DNA of 64,000 bases from Ehretia macrophylla (GCA_037974665.1 CM075770.1:6894501-6958500), one strand, 5' to 3'. Positions 1 to 13,477 are shown, counted from the stretch's first letter. Made by a program: numbers and translations. The notes: generated by a model not told the origin, from the letters alone.

Positions 1-599
1 CAACTTCGCTTCCCGTATAGACTGGGCCAGCAAACCGAGGGCGTAGGGCTTAGGACCAGGTTTCCGTCGCTCCGGTGCCCATAACTTTTGATCTGTAAGG
101 AGTGAAGCGGCGCACAGTATACCATTAGAAAGCTCTCTAAGAGCTCTACGACGGGGACAGGAAGCCTTCTCGAATGTGCCTATTTTCGGAGGCCAAAATC
201 GAACGTTTTCATCACTTTCGGGACACTTTTTCTTTTTTTGCATTGTTTTTTTGTCCTGAATCGTACGTCTTGAGCAGCGAAAAGAAAGACAACCTAATCC
301 CTCATATTTCTGTTGCCGAATACCAGGGTATCTTGGGCAAGACAACTTTGTTTCCTGTAGAGCCTGGGCCCACAAACCGAGGGCATAGGGCTTGGGACCA
401 GGTCTGCGTCGCTTCGGTGCCCATCACTTTTGATCCGTAAGGAGTGACGTGGCGCACAGCATACTATTGGAAAGCTCTTCGAGAGCTCTATGATGGGGTC
501 AACAAGCCTCCTCAGCTTCCCTTTTTCTCAAAGCCTAAAATCAAACGTTTACATCAGTTTCGGGACACTTTTCTTCTTTTACGCTGTTTTTCCGTCCGG

Positions 600-630
600 A
601 TCGTACGTCGTGAGCCACGAAAATAGAGGC
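600..630. repeat. Satellite monomer with internal deletion of about 75 bp
   Basis: The landmark spacing between 420 and 686 is only 266 bp. The sequence passes directly from the CGTGAGCCACGAAAA part of the monomer to TAGAGGCTGGGCC, so the segment that normally holds CTAATCCATCACATTTC through CTTCACG is absent. Confidence 0.85.
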
Positions 631-772
631 TGGGCCTGCAAACTGAGGGCGTAAGGCTTGGGACCAGGTCTCTGTCGCTCCGGTACTTATAACTTTTGAT
701 CCATAAGGAGTCACTCGGTGCACAGCATACCGTTGGAAAGCTCTTCGAGAGCTCTATGACGGGGGCAGCAAG

Positions 773-804
773 TTTGCTCGGCTGCGCATTTGCTCGGCTG
801 CGCA
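773..804. repeat. Perfect 16-bp direct duplication inside a monomer
   Basis: TTTGCTCGGCTGCGCA occurs twice back to back (773-788 and 789-804). It explains why the landmark spacing 686 to 1043 is about 357 bp instead of 340. Replication slippage is the likely cause. Confidence 0.95.
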
Positions 805-3800
805 AGTATTCGTATGCCAAAATCGAATGTTTTCATCAGTTTCAGGACACTTTTCTCCTTTTGCTTTGTTTTTCCATCCCGGATCGTACGTCGTGAGCCG
901 TGAAAAGGATGATAACCTAATCCATCACATTTCTATTACCGAATCCCACGGTACCTTGGGCAAGATAACTTCACTTCAGAAAGAGGATGGGCCCACAAAC
1001 CGAGGGCGTAGGGCTTGGGACTTGGTCTCCGTCGCTCCGTTGCCCATAACTTTTGATCTGTAAAGAGTCACGTGGCGCACAACATACCGTTGGAAAGCTC
1101 TAAAAGAGCTCTACGATGGGGCAACAAGCCAGCTAAGTTGCGCCTATTTTTGGAGCCCAAAATTGAACATTTTCATAAGTTTTGGGACCCTTTTCTTCTT
1201 TTGCATTTTTTTCCGTCCCGGATCGTACGTCGTGAACCGCGAAAAGGACGACAACCTAATCCAACATATTTCTATTACCAAATAACATGGCACCTTTGGC
1301 AAGACAACTTCATTTCACGTAGAGGCTGGGCCCGCAAACAAAGGGCGTGGGGCTTGTGACCAGGTATTCGTCCCTCCGGTGCCCATAACTTTTGTTCCGT
1401 AAGGAGTCACGCGGCGCACAGCTTACCTTTGGAAAGCTCTCCAAGAGCTCTACGACAGGGGCAGGAAGCCTGCTATGCTGTGGCTGCTTTCGGAGCCCAA
1501 ATTTGAACGTTTTCATCTATTTCGGGACACTTTTCTTCTTTTGTGCAGTTTTTCTGTCCCGGATCGTACGTCGTGAGCTGCAAAAAGGACGACAACCTAA
1601 TCCATCATATTTCTATTACCCAATCCCATACCACCTTGGGCAAGACAACTTCATTTCAAGTAGAGGCTGGGCCCGTAAACCGAGGGAGTAGGGCTTAGGA
1701 CCTGGTCTCCGTGGCTCCGGTACCCATAACTTTTGATCCGTAAGTAGTCACGCAGAGCACAGTATATCGTTGGAAAGCTCTCCGAGAGCTCTACAACTGG
1801 GCCAGCAAGAATGCTCGGCTGCGCCTATATTCAAAGACCAAAGTCGAACATTTTTATCAGTTTCGGGACACTTTTCTTATTTTGTGCTGTTTTTCTATCC
1901 CCGATCGTACGTCGTGAGCTGCGAAAAGGATGACAACCTAATCCATCTCATTTCTATTACCGAATCCCATGGTATCTTGGGCAAGACAACTTCACTTCAA
2001 GCAAAGGCTGGGCCCACAAACCGAGGGCGTAGGGCTTGGACCAGGTCTTCGTCGCTCTGGTACCCATAACTTTTGATCCGTAAGGATTGACGCGGTGCCC
2101 AGCATACCATTGGAATGTTCTCCGAAAGCTCTACGATTGGGGCAGCAAGCCTGCTCAGCTGCCCATGTTTTCGGAGCCAAAACTTGAATGTTTTCATCAG
2201 TTTCGATACACTTTTCTTCTGTTGCGCTATTTTTTCATCCCGGATCGTACGTCGTGAGCCGCGCTAATGACGGCAAACTAATCCATCACATTTCTATTAC
2301 CGAATCCCACGGCACCTTGGGCAAGACAACTTCTCTTCACGTAGAGACTAGGCCCGCATACCGAGGGCTTGGGGCTTGTTACTAGGTATCTGTCGCTCTG
2401 GTGCCCATAACTTTTGATCTATAAGGAGTTATGCGGTGCACAGCATACCGTTGGAAAGCTCTCCGAGAGCTCTTCGACGGGCACAGCTAGCCTGTTCAGC
2501 TGCGCCTATATACGAAGCCCAAAATCAAACGTTTTCATCAATTTTGGGATACTTTTCTTCCCTTGCGCTGTTTTTTCATCCCGGATCGTACGTCGTGAGC
2601 TGCGGAAAGGATGACAACCTAATCCATCACATTTCTATTACCGAATCCCACAGTACCTTGGGCAAGACAACTTCTCTTCAAGTAGAGGCTGGGCCTACAA
2701 ACCAAGGGCGTGGGGCTTGGGACCAGGTCTCCGTCGCTCTGGTACCCATAACTTTTGATCTGTAAGGATTCACGCGGCACGCAGCATACCGTTAGAAAGC
2801 TCTCCAAGAGCTCTATGATGGGGATAGCAAGCCTGCTTGGCTGCACCTATTTTGTTGACCAAAATCGAACGTTTTTATCAGTTTCAGGATACTTTTCTTC
2901 TTTTGCGTTGTTTTTTCATCGCAGATCGTACGTCGTGAGCCGTGAAAAGGACTACAACCTAATCCATCACATTTCTATTACCGAATGCCACAGTACCTTG
3001 GGCAAGACAACTTCTCTTCAGGTAGAGGCTGGGCCCACAAACCAAGGGCGTGGGGCTTGGGACCAGGTCTCCGTCGCTCCGGTACCCATAACTTTTGATC
3101 TGTAAGGATTCACTCGGCGTGCAGTATACCGTTGGAAAGCTCTCCGAGAGCTCTACGACGAGGGCAGCAAGCCTGCTCAGCTGCGCCAGTTTTGAGAGAC
3201 AAAAATCAAATGTTTTCATTAGTTTCGGGATACTTTTCTTTTTTCGCATAGTTGTTTCATCCCGGATCGTACGTCGTGAGCCGCAAAAAGGACGACAACC
3301 TAATCCATCACATTTCTATTATCGAATACCATGGTACCTTCGGCAAGACAACTTCGCTTCCCATAGAGGCTGGGCCTGCAAACCAAGGGCGTGGGGCTTG
3401 GGATCAGGTCTCTGTCGCTCAAGTGCCCATAACTTTTGATCCGCAAGGAGTTACACAGTGCACAACATACCGTTGGAAAGCTCTCCAAGAGCTCCACGAC
3501 AGGGTAGCAAGCTTGCTCAACTGCACCTGTTTCAGAGCCCAAAATTGAACGTTTTCATCAGTTTCGGGACATTTTTCTACTTTTGTGCTGTTTTTTCATC
3601 CCAGATCATACGTCGTGAGTCGCAAAAAGGACGACAACCAAATCCATCACATTTCTATTATCAAATCCCACGGCACCTTGAGCAAGACAACTTCGGTTCA
3701 AGCAAAGGCTGGACTCACAAACTGAGGGCGTGGGGCATGACACCAGGTCTTCGTCGCTCCGGTGCCCATAACTTTCAATCCGTAAAGAGTTACGCAGTGC

Positions 3801-6800
3801 ACAACATACCGTTGGAAAGCTCTCCTAGAGCTTTACAACGGGGCAGCCAACTAGCTTGGCTGCGCCTATTTTCTGAGCCCAAAATCGAATGGTTTCATCA
3901 GTTTTAAGATATTTTTTCATCCCGGATCGTACGTTGTGAGCCACGAAAATGACGCCAACCTAATCCATCATATTTCTATTACCAAATCCCATGGCACCTT
4001 GGGCAAGACAACTTCGCTTCACGTAGAGGCTAGGCTCGCAAACCGAGGGCGTAGGGCTTGGTACCAGGTGTTTATCGCTCAAGTGCCCATAACTTTTGAT
4101 TCGTAAGGAGTCACGCGGCGCACAGCATACCGTTGGAAAGCTCTTCGAGAGCTCTACAATAGGGGCAGCAAGACTCTCGGCTGCGCCTGTATTCGAGGCC
4201 CAAAATCAAACGTTTTCATTAGTTTCGGGATACTTTTCTTCTTTTGCACTGTTTTTCCATCTCGGATCGTACGTCGTGAGCCGCGAAAAAGACTACAACA
4301 TAATCCATCACATTTCTATTATAGAATCCCACGGTACCTTGGGCAAGACAACTTCGCTTCAGACTGAGGCTGGGCCCACAAATCGAGGGCGTGAGGCTTT
4401 AGACCAGGTCTCTGTCGCTCTGGTGCCCATAACCTTTGTTCCGTAAGGAGTCACGTGGCGTACAACATACCGTCGGAAAGCTCTACGAGAGCTCTATGAC
4501 AAGGGCAATAGCCTGCTCGAGTGCGCCTATTTTTGGAGCCCAAACTTGAACCTGTTCATTTGTTTTGGGACACTTTTCTTCTTTTGCGATGTTTTTTCGT
4601 CCCGAATCGTACGTTGTGAGCCGTGTAAAGGACGATAACCTAATCCACCATATTTCTATTACCGAATCCCACAGTACCTTGGGCAAGATAACTTCACTTC
4701 ACGTAGAGGCGGGGCCTGCAAACCAAGGGCGTAGGGCTTGGGACCAAGTCTCAGTCGCTCCGGTGCCCATAACTTTTGATCCGTAAGGAGTCATGCACCG
4801 CATAGCATACCGTTGGAAAGCTCTTCGAGAGCTCTACGACGGGGCCAAAAAGCCAGCACATCTACGCCTATTTTCGGATCCCAAAATTGAACGTTTTCAT
4901 TAGTTTTGGAGACTTTTCTTCTTTTGGGATGTTTTTTCATCCCGGATCGTACGTCGTGAGCCGCGAAAAGGACGACAACTTAATCCATCATATTTCCATT
5001 ACTGAATCCCACTGTACCTTGGGCAAGGCAACTTCACTTCCCATATAGGCTGGGCCTACAAACTGAGGGCGTAGGGATTGCGACCAGGTCTCTGTCACTC
5101 TGGTGCCCATAACTTTTGATCCGTAAGGAGTGAAGCGGCGCACAGCATACCGTTGGAAAGCTATCTGAGAGCTCTACGACGGGGCCAAGAAGCCTTTTCG
5201 AATGTGCCTATTTTCGGAGGCCAAAATCAAAATTTTTCATCAGTTTCGGGACACTTTTCTTATTTTGAGATGTTTTTTCATCCCGGATCATACACCGTGA
5301 GCCGCAAAAAGGACGACGACCTAATCCATCATATTTTTATTACCGAATACCACGGTACCTTGGGCAAGACAACTTCATTTCCTGTACAGGCTGGGCCCGC
5401 AAACCGAGGGCATAGGGCTTGGGACCAAGTCTCCGTCGCTACAGTGCCACTCACTTTTGATCCGTAAGGAGTGATGCGGCGCACAGTATACCGTTGGAAA
5501 GCTATCTAAGAGCTTTATGATGGGGGCAGCAAGCCTGCTCAGCTTCCCTTGTTTTCGGAGCCCAAAATCAAACGTTTTCATCAATTTTGGGACACTTTTC
5601 TTCTTTTACGTTGTTTTTCCGTCCGGATCGTACGTCGTTAGCGTCGAAAAGGACGCCAACCTAATCCATCACATTTTTATTACCGAATTCCATGGCACCT
5701 TGGGCAAGACAACTTCGCCTCATGTAGAGGCTGGGCCCGCAAACCGAGGGCGAGGGGCTTAGGACCAGGTCTCTGTCGCTCCGGTGCCCATAACTTTTGA
5801 GCCGTATGGACTTACGCGGTGCACAGCATACCGTTTGAAAGCTCTCCGAGAGCTCTACGACGGAGGCAGCAAGCCTGCTTGGTTGCGCTTGTTTTCCGAC
5901 CCCAAAATCGAATGTTTTCATCAGTTTTGGGACACTTTTCTTCTTTTGCGCTGTTTTTCTATCCCGGATCGTACGCCGTGAGCTGTGAAAAGGATGACTA
6001 CCTAATCCACCATATTTCAATTACCGAATCCCAAGGTACCTTGGGCAAGACAACTACTTTTCAGGTAGAAGCTGGGCCCACAAACCAAGGGCGTAGGGCT
6101 TGGGACCAGGTCTACGTCGCTCCGTTACCCATAACTTTTGATTCGTAAGGGTTCACGCGGCGCGCAGCATACCGTTAGAAAGCTCTCCGAGAGCTTTACG
6201 ATGGGGGCAGCTAGCCTGCTCGGTTGCTCCTATTTTTAGAGACCAAAATCAAACGTTTTCATCCTTTCGGGATACTTTTCTTCTTTTGCGATATTTTTTC
6301 GTCCCAGATAGTACGTCGTTAGCCGCGAAAAGGAAGATAACCTAATCCATCATATTTTTATTACCGAATCCCACGGTACCTTGGGCAAGACAACTTCGCT
6401 TCTCGTAGAGGCTGGGCCTGCAAACTAAGGGCGTAGGGCTTGGCACCAGGTATCCGTCGCTCCGGTACCCATAACTTTTGATCCGCAAGGAGTCACTCGA
6501 CGCACAGCATACCGTTGGAAAGCTCTCCGAGAGCTCTAAAACTGGGGCAGCAAGCCTGCTCGTCTGCGCCTGTTCTCGTAGTCCAAAATTGAACGTTTTC
6601 ATCAGTTTCGGGATACTTTTCTTCTTTTGCGCTGTTTTTCCATCCGGGATCGTACGTTGTAAGCCGCGATAAGGATGACCACCAAATCCATCACATTTCT
6701 ATTATTGAATCCCACGGCACCTTGGGCAAGACAACTTCGCTTCACGTAGAGGCTGGGCCAACAAACCGAGGGCGTGGGACTTGGGACCGAGTCTCCGTCG

Positions 6801-8511
6801 CTCTGATGCCCATAACTTTTGATCCGTAAGAAGTCACGCGGCTCACAACATACCGTTGGAAAGCTCTCCGAGAGCTCTACGACAGGGGCAGCAAGCTTGC
6901 TTTGCTGCGCCTGTTTTCAGAGCCCAAAATCGAACATTTTCATCAGTTTTGGGACACTTTTCTTCTTTTGCTATATTTTTTCGTCCCTGATTGTACGTCG
7001 TGAGCCGCGAAAAGGACGACAACCTAATCCATTACATTTCTATTACCGAATCCCACGGCACCTTGGGCAAGACAACATCGCTTCACTTAAAGGCTAGGCC
7101 CACAAACCGAGGACGTAGGGCTTGGGACCAGGCCTCCGTCGCTCTGGTGCCCATAACTTTTGATCCGTAAGGGGTCACGCAGCGCACAGCATACCGTTGG
7201 AAAGCTCTCTGAGAGCTCTACGATAAAGGCAATAGGCTTGCTCTACTACGGCTGTTTTTGAAGCCCAAAATTGAATGTTTTCATCAGTTTCGGGACACTT
7301 TTCTTCTTTTCCGCTGTTTTTCCATCCCCGATCGTACGTCGTGAGCCGTGAAAAGTACGACAACCTAATCCATCACATTTCTATTACCGAATCCCATGGT
7401 ACCATAGGCAAGATAACTTCGCTTCAGGCAGAGGCTAGGCCTACAAATCGAGGACGTGGGGCTTGGGACCTGGTCTCCGTCGTTACGGTGCCCATAACTT
7501 TTGATCCGTAAGAAGTCACGCTGCGCACAACATACCGTTGGAAAGCTCTACGAGAGCTCTACGACGTGGGCAACAAGTCTGTATCCTGCGCCTATTTTTG
7601 GAAACCAAAATCGAATGTTTTCATCTGTTTCGGGACACTTTTCATCTTTTGCGATGTTTTTATGTCCCGAATCGTACGTCGTGAGCTGCGAAAAGGACGA
7701 CAACCTAATCCATCATATTTTTATTACCGAATCCCATGGCACCTTGGGCAAGACAACTTCGCTTCACGTAGAGGCTGGGCCACTAACCAAGGGCGTAGAG
7801 CTTGGGACCAAGTCTCCGTCGCTCCGGTGCCTATAACTTTTGATCCATAAGGAGTCACGGGGCACACAGTATACTGTTGGAAAGCTCTCCGAGAGCTCTA
7901 CGACGGGGCCAGCAAGCCTGCTCAACTGCGCCTATACTCAGTGCCCAAAATTGAAAGTTTTCATCAGTTTCAGGACACTTTTCTTCTTTTGCGCTGTTTT
8001 TTCATTCCCGATCGTACGTCGTGAGCCACAAAAAGGACGATAACCTAATCCATCACATTTTTATTACCGAATCCCATGGGACCTTGGGCAAGACAACTGC
8101 ACTTCAGCCAGAGGCTGGGCCCACAAATCGAGGGCATGGGGCTTGGGACCAGGTCTCAATCGCTCCGGTGCCCATAACTTTTGATCCGTATGGACTTACG
8201 TGGCGCACTGCATATTGTTGGAAAGCTCTCCGAGAGCTCTACGACGGGGGCAGTAAGCCTGCTCGATTGCACCTATTTTCAGAGCCCAAAATCAAACATT
8301 TTTGTCAATTTCGAGATACTTTTCTTCTTTTGCGCTGTTTTTCTGTCCCGGATTGTACGTCGTAAGCCTCGAAAAGGACGATAACCTAATACATCACATT
8401 TCTATTACCGAATCTCACTGGACCTTGGGCAAGACAACTTCGCCTCACGTAGAGGCTTGTCCCGCAAACTGAGGGCGTGGGGCTTAGGACCAGGTCTCCG
8501 TCGCTCCGGTG

Positions 8512-10654
8512 CCCACAACTTTTGATCCATAAGGAGTTACGCGGCGCACAACATACTGTTGGAAAATTCTCTGAGAGCTCTAAAATGGGGCAACACACCT
8601 GCTCGGCTACGCCTATTTTCGGAGCCCAAAATCGAACGTTTTTGTCAGTTTCGGGATACTTTTCTTCTTTTGCGATGTTTTTTCATCCCGGATCTTACGT
8701 CGTGAGCCGCTAAAAGGAGGACAACCTAATCCATAATATTTCTATTGCCGAATCCCACGGTATCTTAGGCAAGACAACTTCGCTTCCCGTAGAGGCTGGG
8801 CCCGCAAACCAAGGGCGTAGGGCTTAGGACCAAGTCTCTATCGCTTTGGTGCCCATAACTTTTGATCCGTAATGAGTAACGCGACGCACAACATACCGTT
8901 GGAAAGCTCTATAAGAGCTCTACGATGGGGGTAGCATGTCTGCTCGGCTGCGCCTATTTTCGAAGCCCAAAATCGAACGTGTTCATCAGTTTCAAGACAT
9001 TTTTCATCTTTTACGATGTTTTTCTGTCCTGAACCGTATGTCGTGAGCTGCGGAAAGGACGACAACGTAATCCATCATATTTCTATTACCGAATCCCACG
9101 GCACCTTGGGCAAGACTACTTCGCTTCACGTAGCGTCTGGGCCCGCAAACTGTGGGCGTAGGGCTTAGGACCAGGTCTCCGTCGCTCCGGTGCCTATAAC
9201 TTTTGATCCGTAAGGAGTGACGCGGCACAAAGCATACCGTTGAAAAGCTCTCCGAGAGCTCTACGACAGGGGCAGCAAGCCTACTCGGTTGTACCTGTAT
9301 TCATAGCCTAAAATCGAACATTTTCATCAGTTTCGGGACACTTTTTTTCTTTTGCGTTGTTTTTCCATCCCGGATCGTACATCGTGAGCCGTGAAAAGGA
9401 AGACAACCTAATCCATTTCATTTCTATTACCGAATCCCACGGTACCTTGGGCAAGACAACTTCACTTCTCGTAGAGGCTGGGCCTGCAAACCGAGTGTGT
9501 AGGGCTTAGGACCAGGTCTCTATCGCTCCGGTGCCCATAACTTTTGATCCGTAAGGAGTGACGCGGCGTACAGCATACCGTTGGAAAACACTCCAAGAGC
9601 TCTACGACGGGGGCAGCAAGCCTGCTCGGCTGCGCCTGTATTCAGAGCAAAAATTGAATTTTTTCATCAATTTCGGGACACTTTTCTTCATTTGCCTTGT
9701 TTTTCCGTCCCAGATCGTACGTCGTGAGCCGCGAAAAGGACGACAACCTAATCTATCACATTTCTATTACTGAATCCCACGGTACCTTGGGCAAGACAAC
9801 TTCGCTACAAGTAAATGCTGTGCCCACAAACCAAGGGCCTGGGGCTTGGGACCAGGTCTTCGTCGTTTCGGTGCCCATAACTTTTGATCCGTAAGGAGTC
9901 ACGCAGCGCACAGCATACTATTGGAAAATTCTCCGAGAGCTCTAAAATGGGGCAACACACCTGCTCGGCTGCGCCTATTTTCGGAGCCCAAAATCAAACG
10001 TTTTCATTAGTTTCGGGACACTTTTCTTCTTTTGTGATGTTTTTCTGTCCCAGATCGTAAGTCGTAAGCCGCTAAAAGGAGGACAACCTAATCCATAATA
10101 TTTCTATTACCGAATCCCACGGTACCTTGGGAAAGACAACTTCGCTTTCCGTGGAAGCTGGGCCCGCAAACCAAGGGCGTAGGGCTTGGGACCAGGTCTC
10201 CATCGCTCTGGTGCCCATAACCTTTGATCCGTAAGGAGTGACGCAGCGTACAACATACCATTGGAAAGCACTCTAAGAGCTCTACGACGGGGGTAGCAAA
10301 CTTGCTTGGCTGCGCCGATATTCGGAGCAAAAAATTGAATTTTTTCATCAGTTTCGTGACACTTTTCTTCTTTTGCGCTGTTTTTCCATCCCGAATCGTA
10401 CGTCGTGAGCCGCGAAAAGGACGACAACCTAATCCATCACATTTCTAGTACTAAATCCCACGGTACCTTGGGCAAGACAACTTCGCTTCAGGCGGAGGCT
10501 GGGCCCACAAACCGAGGGCTTGGGGCTTGGGACCATGTCTCCGTCACTCCGGTGCCCATAACTTTTGATCCGTAAGGAGTCACGCAACGCACAGCATATC
10601 ATTGGAAAGCTCTACGAGAGCTCTACGATAGGGGCAACAAGCATGCTTAGCTGC
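8512..10654. repeat. Local higher-order repeat structure in the satellite
   Basis: A diagnostic variant (GGAAAATTCT, then CTAAAATGGGGCAACACACC) is at 8561 and again at 9923. A second variant in the same monomers (TAAAAGGAGGACAACC, followed by CCATAATATTT) is at 8711 and 10073. Both offsets are 1362 bp, which is four monomers. The monomers at 9534 and 10214 also share a variant (GAGCAAAAA followed by TTGAATTTTTTCATC) two monomers apart. These shared private variants indicate segmental duplication of multi-monomer blocks rather than independent mutation. Confidence 0.75.
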
Positions 10655-11551
10655 TATCACGCCTCAACCCGATCTATAGAGGTTAGACTAGGGTGTGATC
10701 TAAACGTTCATATCATTTCATATACTTAATCGTTCATTAAGGTTTAACGCTTAAAGTTAGCCTAGAACTCCAAAATTTTTTGAAAAACCGGCAGCATAAC
10801 GGTTGTAATTTGCTCCTTAGTTTGACCTAATTTCTAAACGCCTCAATTATTCCAATCATTAATCCAATTCCACTAAGGACTCCTATTTTGTCACCAACCG
10901 ATTTTCCTACTAGTCATGTTTATTTGTCAATTTCCTATCATGCAAGTACCTATTATCCTTTAGCTTGTGCATGATCACTAGGTGAGATTAAGTAGAGTTA
11001 CATTATTTACTTCTTCACCTAGCAGTTCAAACGCCTACGATAACTACTAATTAAATGACGAAAGTAAACAACCAAATAAAGAGTTCGTCCGGCTACAATC
11101 AGTACAAGCCAAAATTAGACCCAAATTACAACGGGGTCATTTACATCAATAAAATGAACAGTTTGCAATCAAACACAATATCCATATAGCAACCACTTTC
11201 AGGCAAAGCACAAAAGCACATAGTCACTCCAAGGAATCATCAACAAGCACATTTACTTCGGGTACTTGTTCCAAATCTGCTGCACCTGTGACAAAAAAAA
11301 GGGTGAGTCCTTATGAACTCAGCGAGGGGGAATGAGAAATACGTTTTGAAACTCTTTTTCTGGTTCAACTTATGAAAATCCTTTTGCAAGCATGAATATA
11401 ACACAATTAAGTACAAAACAATAATACAAAGGTAAAGGAATACAATTACCCGTCTTTCCTCCCCGAGGTCCTCTAGAAACCAAGCGAGAGTACTTATACA
11501 CATAGTCAAAAGGATACGGTGAGCTTTTGTTCTCAGTTGTTGCAGCCGACT

Positions 11552-11761
11552 TCAATTCATCCCCTTAACACGCCAAGTGGGTGTACTCCGGATGTATCCC
11601 GAAATCCTACGACCCAACTCTCCGAGGAAGTCTAGCCCCCAAGCGAGAGAGGGAAATGAACAACGGTAGTCACGGTTGCACCGGCAATCCCGATGCCGCC
11701 CGGTGTACGTGAACGCTACCACGCCAGAATGAAAGGTTGCAACCTTGTATGCAATGCACAT
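11552..11761 (-). other. Recurrent 69-codon open frame inside LTR (copy 1)
   Basis: An ATG-initiated frame begins MCIAYKVATFHSG and contains PSLAWGLDFLGELGRRIS near its middle and C-terminal half. It occupies the GC-richer block of the LTR. The same frame with the same start and stop region recurs in most other LTR copies in the window. I do not recognise the product. No signal peptide or membrane segment is evident. It could equally be a chance frame in a conserved non-coding block. Confidence 0.35.
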
Positions 11762-13411
11762 TTATGACATTTAATATATCACATTAGGAGGACAACAAAG
11801 TAGGTTGCCTCCGGACAGTCATAAGATTGCACATTGACAAGTAAACAAGCAAGGCATGAATAGACAAGTAATTTCACTTGAAAAGAATATAGAGTTATAT
11901 GAACATTAAACGGGCAGCCATGTAACGCACGTAAATCAGGACATATAACTAATTTCAACGTCAACGTAATCAAATAATAAGGTTATTCAACATGCAACAA
12001 CAATCTACGTGGTTCGGATGCAAGAAAGGCCTATTTGTCAACATGCAACGAATCAAAGTCACATTTAGGGCTATAAGGCAACTACGGTCAGCATACTAAA
12101 CATATAATTACACTCAATATTCAAAGGATCAACACTTAGCAAGTTCGCCTAGTCACCAGGGTTTCCATTTCGTGCTTACCTGTGCAATTAAGCCCCAAGT
12201 CAACTCAAAATCAATCTCAAGCCATGCATCAATTAATTCAACATCCCCAAGTACTGAAAACAGTCCACACAACATATCAATGCGACAATCCCAAGCAATT
12301 AATACCACAAGAGAAGTTACAACAAATTTTCTAAGCAAATAACTAAATGAAACCCTCACTGCAATAGACTGTATTCTCACAATCATTAAGACAAGCAAAA
12401 AATCTCCAATTCTAGTGAATAAGATGTCAAATTAAAGCTTAAGAAGTAATCTAAAATCAGAAACAAACCTTGCATAATTTGAATTTCGAGATCAATAGTT
12501 ATAGCCAAAACAGTGGGATTGCACAAAACTGTCCAAATTTACACACATTTCGATAATTGTCAATTTTGAGGTCCTTAGGGTCAGATTTAGCCTTAGTCCA
12601 TTTCTGACAAAAATGTACATATCTGAAAAACCTAGTATCACACCAAAGTTCATGCATTTTAGACATTATTTACTAAGTCAAAACTGATTCGTTCTACAAG
12701 GTCAGTGCATCTGCCAAAACCTGCTTCATTTTTCCAGATTTCCAAATTTGGACACATTTTAATGATTTGCCATTTTAATGTCCTTAGAGTCAAAACTAGC
12801 TTTGGCCTATTTCTTTGAAAAATGTTCAACAGTGGAAACACTAGTTATCTACCAATTTTCATGCACTTTCAACATCATTTGCCTAGCCAAACTCACCTTG
12901 CAACAACAAGATAGAGAGCAGTCACCAAACCCCATTTCATCTATCATCATCTTCAAGCCAAAATCTTGCCATGCATGGTTGTAAAAGCTTATGAACACAC
13001 ATATAACTCAAGTACAGAAGCAAGGACATAAATTTAAGACCATGCATGTGGATTTTTGAAAGGTTTTCAAAAGGTTTTAGCCCTGACCTTAGCAAAACAA
13101 CAAGAAGATGCACAAGAATTTGATGAAGCACAAGATTTGGTCTTTTCCTTGCTTAGCCAAGACTCCACCCGTTTTTTTCTCAATTTTCCTAGCTTAGTGA
13201 CAAAGTTCTTAGTAGGTGCATGAGGTTAAAACAAGAAGAAAAGAAATGGAAGCTAGGAAACTCACCTAAACCGAAATGGAAGTTCAAAGAGTTTGCATGT
13301 GTGTTTCTTCCATCCTAGCTTGTTTAATCGAGTTTCTTAGCTTCTAGCTTGCCTTGATGAACCGTGGAATGATGAAGATGAGCTATGGAGTGTATGAAGT
13401 CAGGCAAAACG

Positions 13412-13477
13412 GAGATTGAGAGAGAAGAATGAGAGGGAGAGAGAGAAATGTGAGAAGAGTGAGAGAAATGAGAGAAA
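13412..13477 (-). repeat. GA/CT-rich tract in LTR
   Basis: A GAGAGA-rich stretch on the + strand (CT-rich in element orientation) lies about 850-900 bp from the outer U3 end of this LTR. Equivalent tracts are at about 18476-18540, 23611-23677, 28041-28100 and 42299-42358 on the minus strand, and at 52477-52536 and 58988-59047 on the plus strand. Such tracts are common near plant transcription starts, but that role here is inferred from position only. Confidence 0.7.

Larger units (their letters stand above)
1..10654. repeat. 340-bp satellite array, block 1 (about 31 monomers)
   Basis: The block is a head-to-tail tandem repeat. The landmark CCCATAACTTTTGATCCGTA recurs at 78, 420, 686, 1043, 1382, 1723, 2063, 2404, 2745, 3085 and onward to 10555, almost always 339-341 bp apart. 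Other recurring landmarks in each monomer are GTTGGAAAGCTCTCCGAGAG, CGGATCGTACGTCGTGAGCC and CCTTGGGCAAGACAACTT. The array enters the window already in progress and stops at 10654, where a minus-strand LTR begins. Neighbouring monomers differ by scattered substitutions, many of them C/T or G/A at CpG, as expected for methylated old satellite DNA. The unit is about twice a plant nucleosomal repeat of roughly 170 bp, but I saw no 170-bp half-repeat within it. The family is not one I can name. Confidence 0.97.

Noticed and set aside
2104-2320. CENP-B box in the satellite monomer
   Set aside because: TTTCGGGACAC and TTTTCGGAGCC share a few bases with the box, but no segment fits the TTCG....A..CGGG pattern.
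174-10427. Dozens of 60-150 codon open frames on both strands of the satellite blocks as protein genes
   Set aside because: They recur once per monomer on both strands, often begin with TTG rather than ATG, shift frame from one monomer to the next because 340-341 is not a multiple of three, and contain no recognisable domain.
1-10654. 5S ribosomal DNA tandem array (similar unit length)
   Set aside because: No 120-bp 5S gene sequence or its internal promoter boxes was seen in the monomer.
1-10654. CRISPR array
   Set aside because: The whole 340-bp unit repeats, with no short repeat and unique spacer pattern, and the context is a plant genome.
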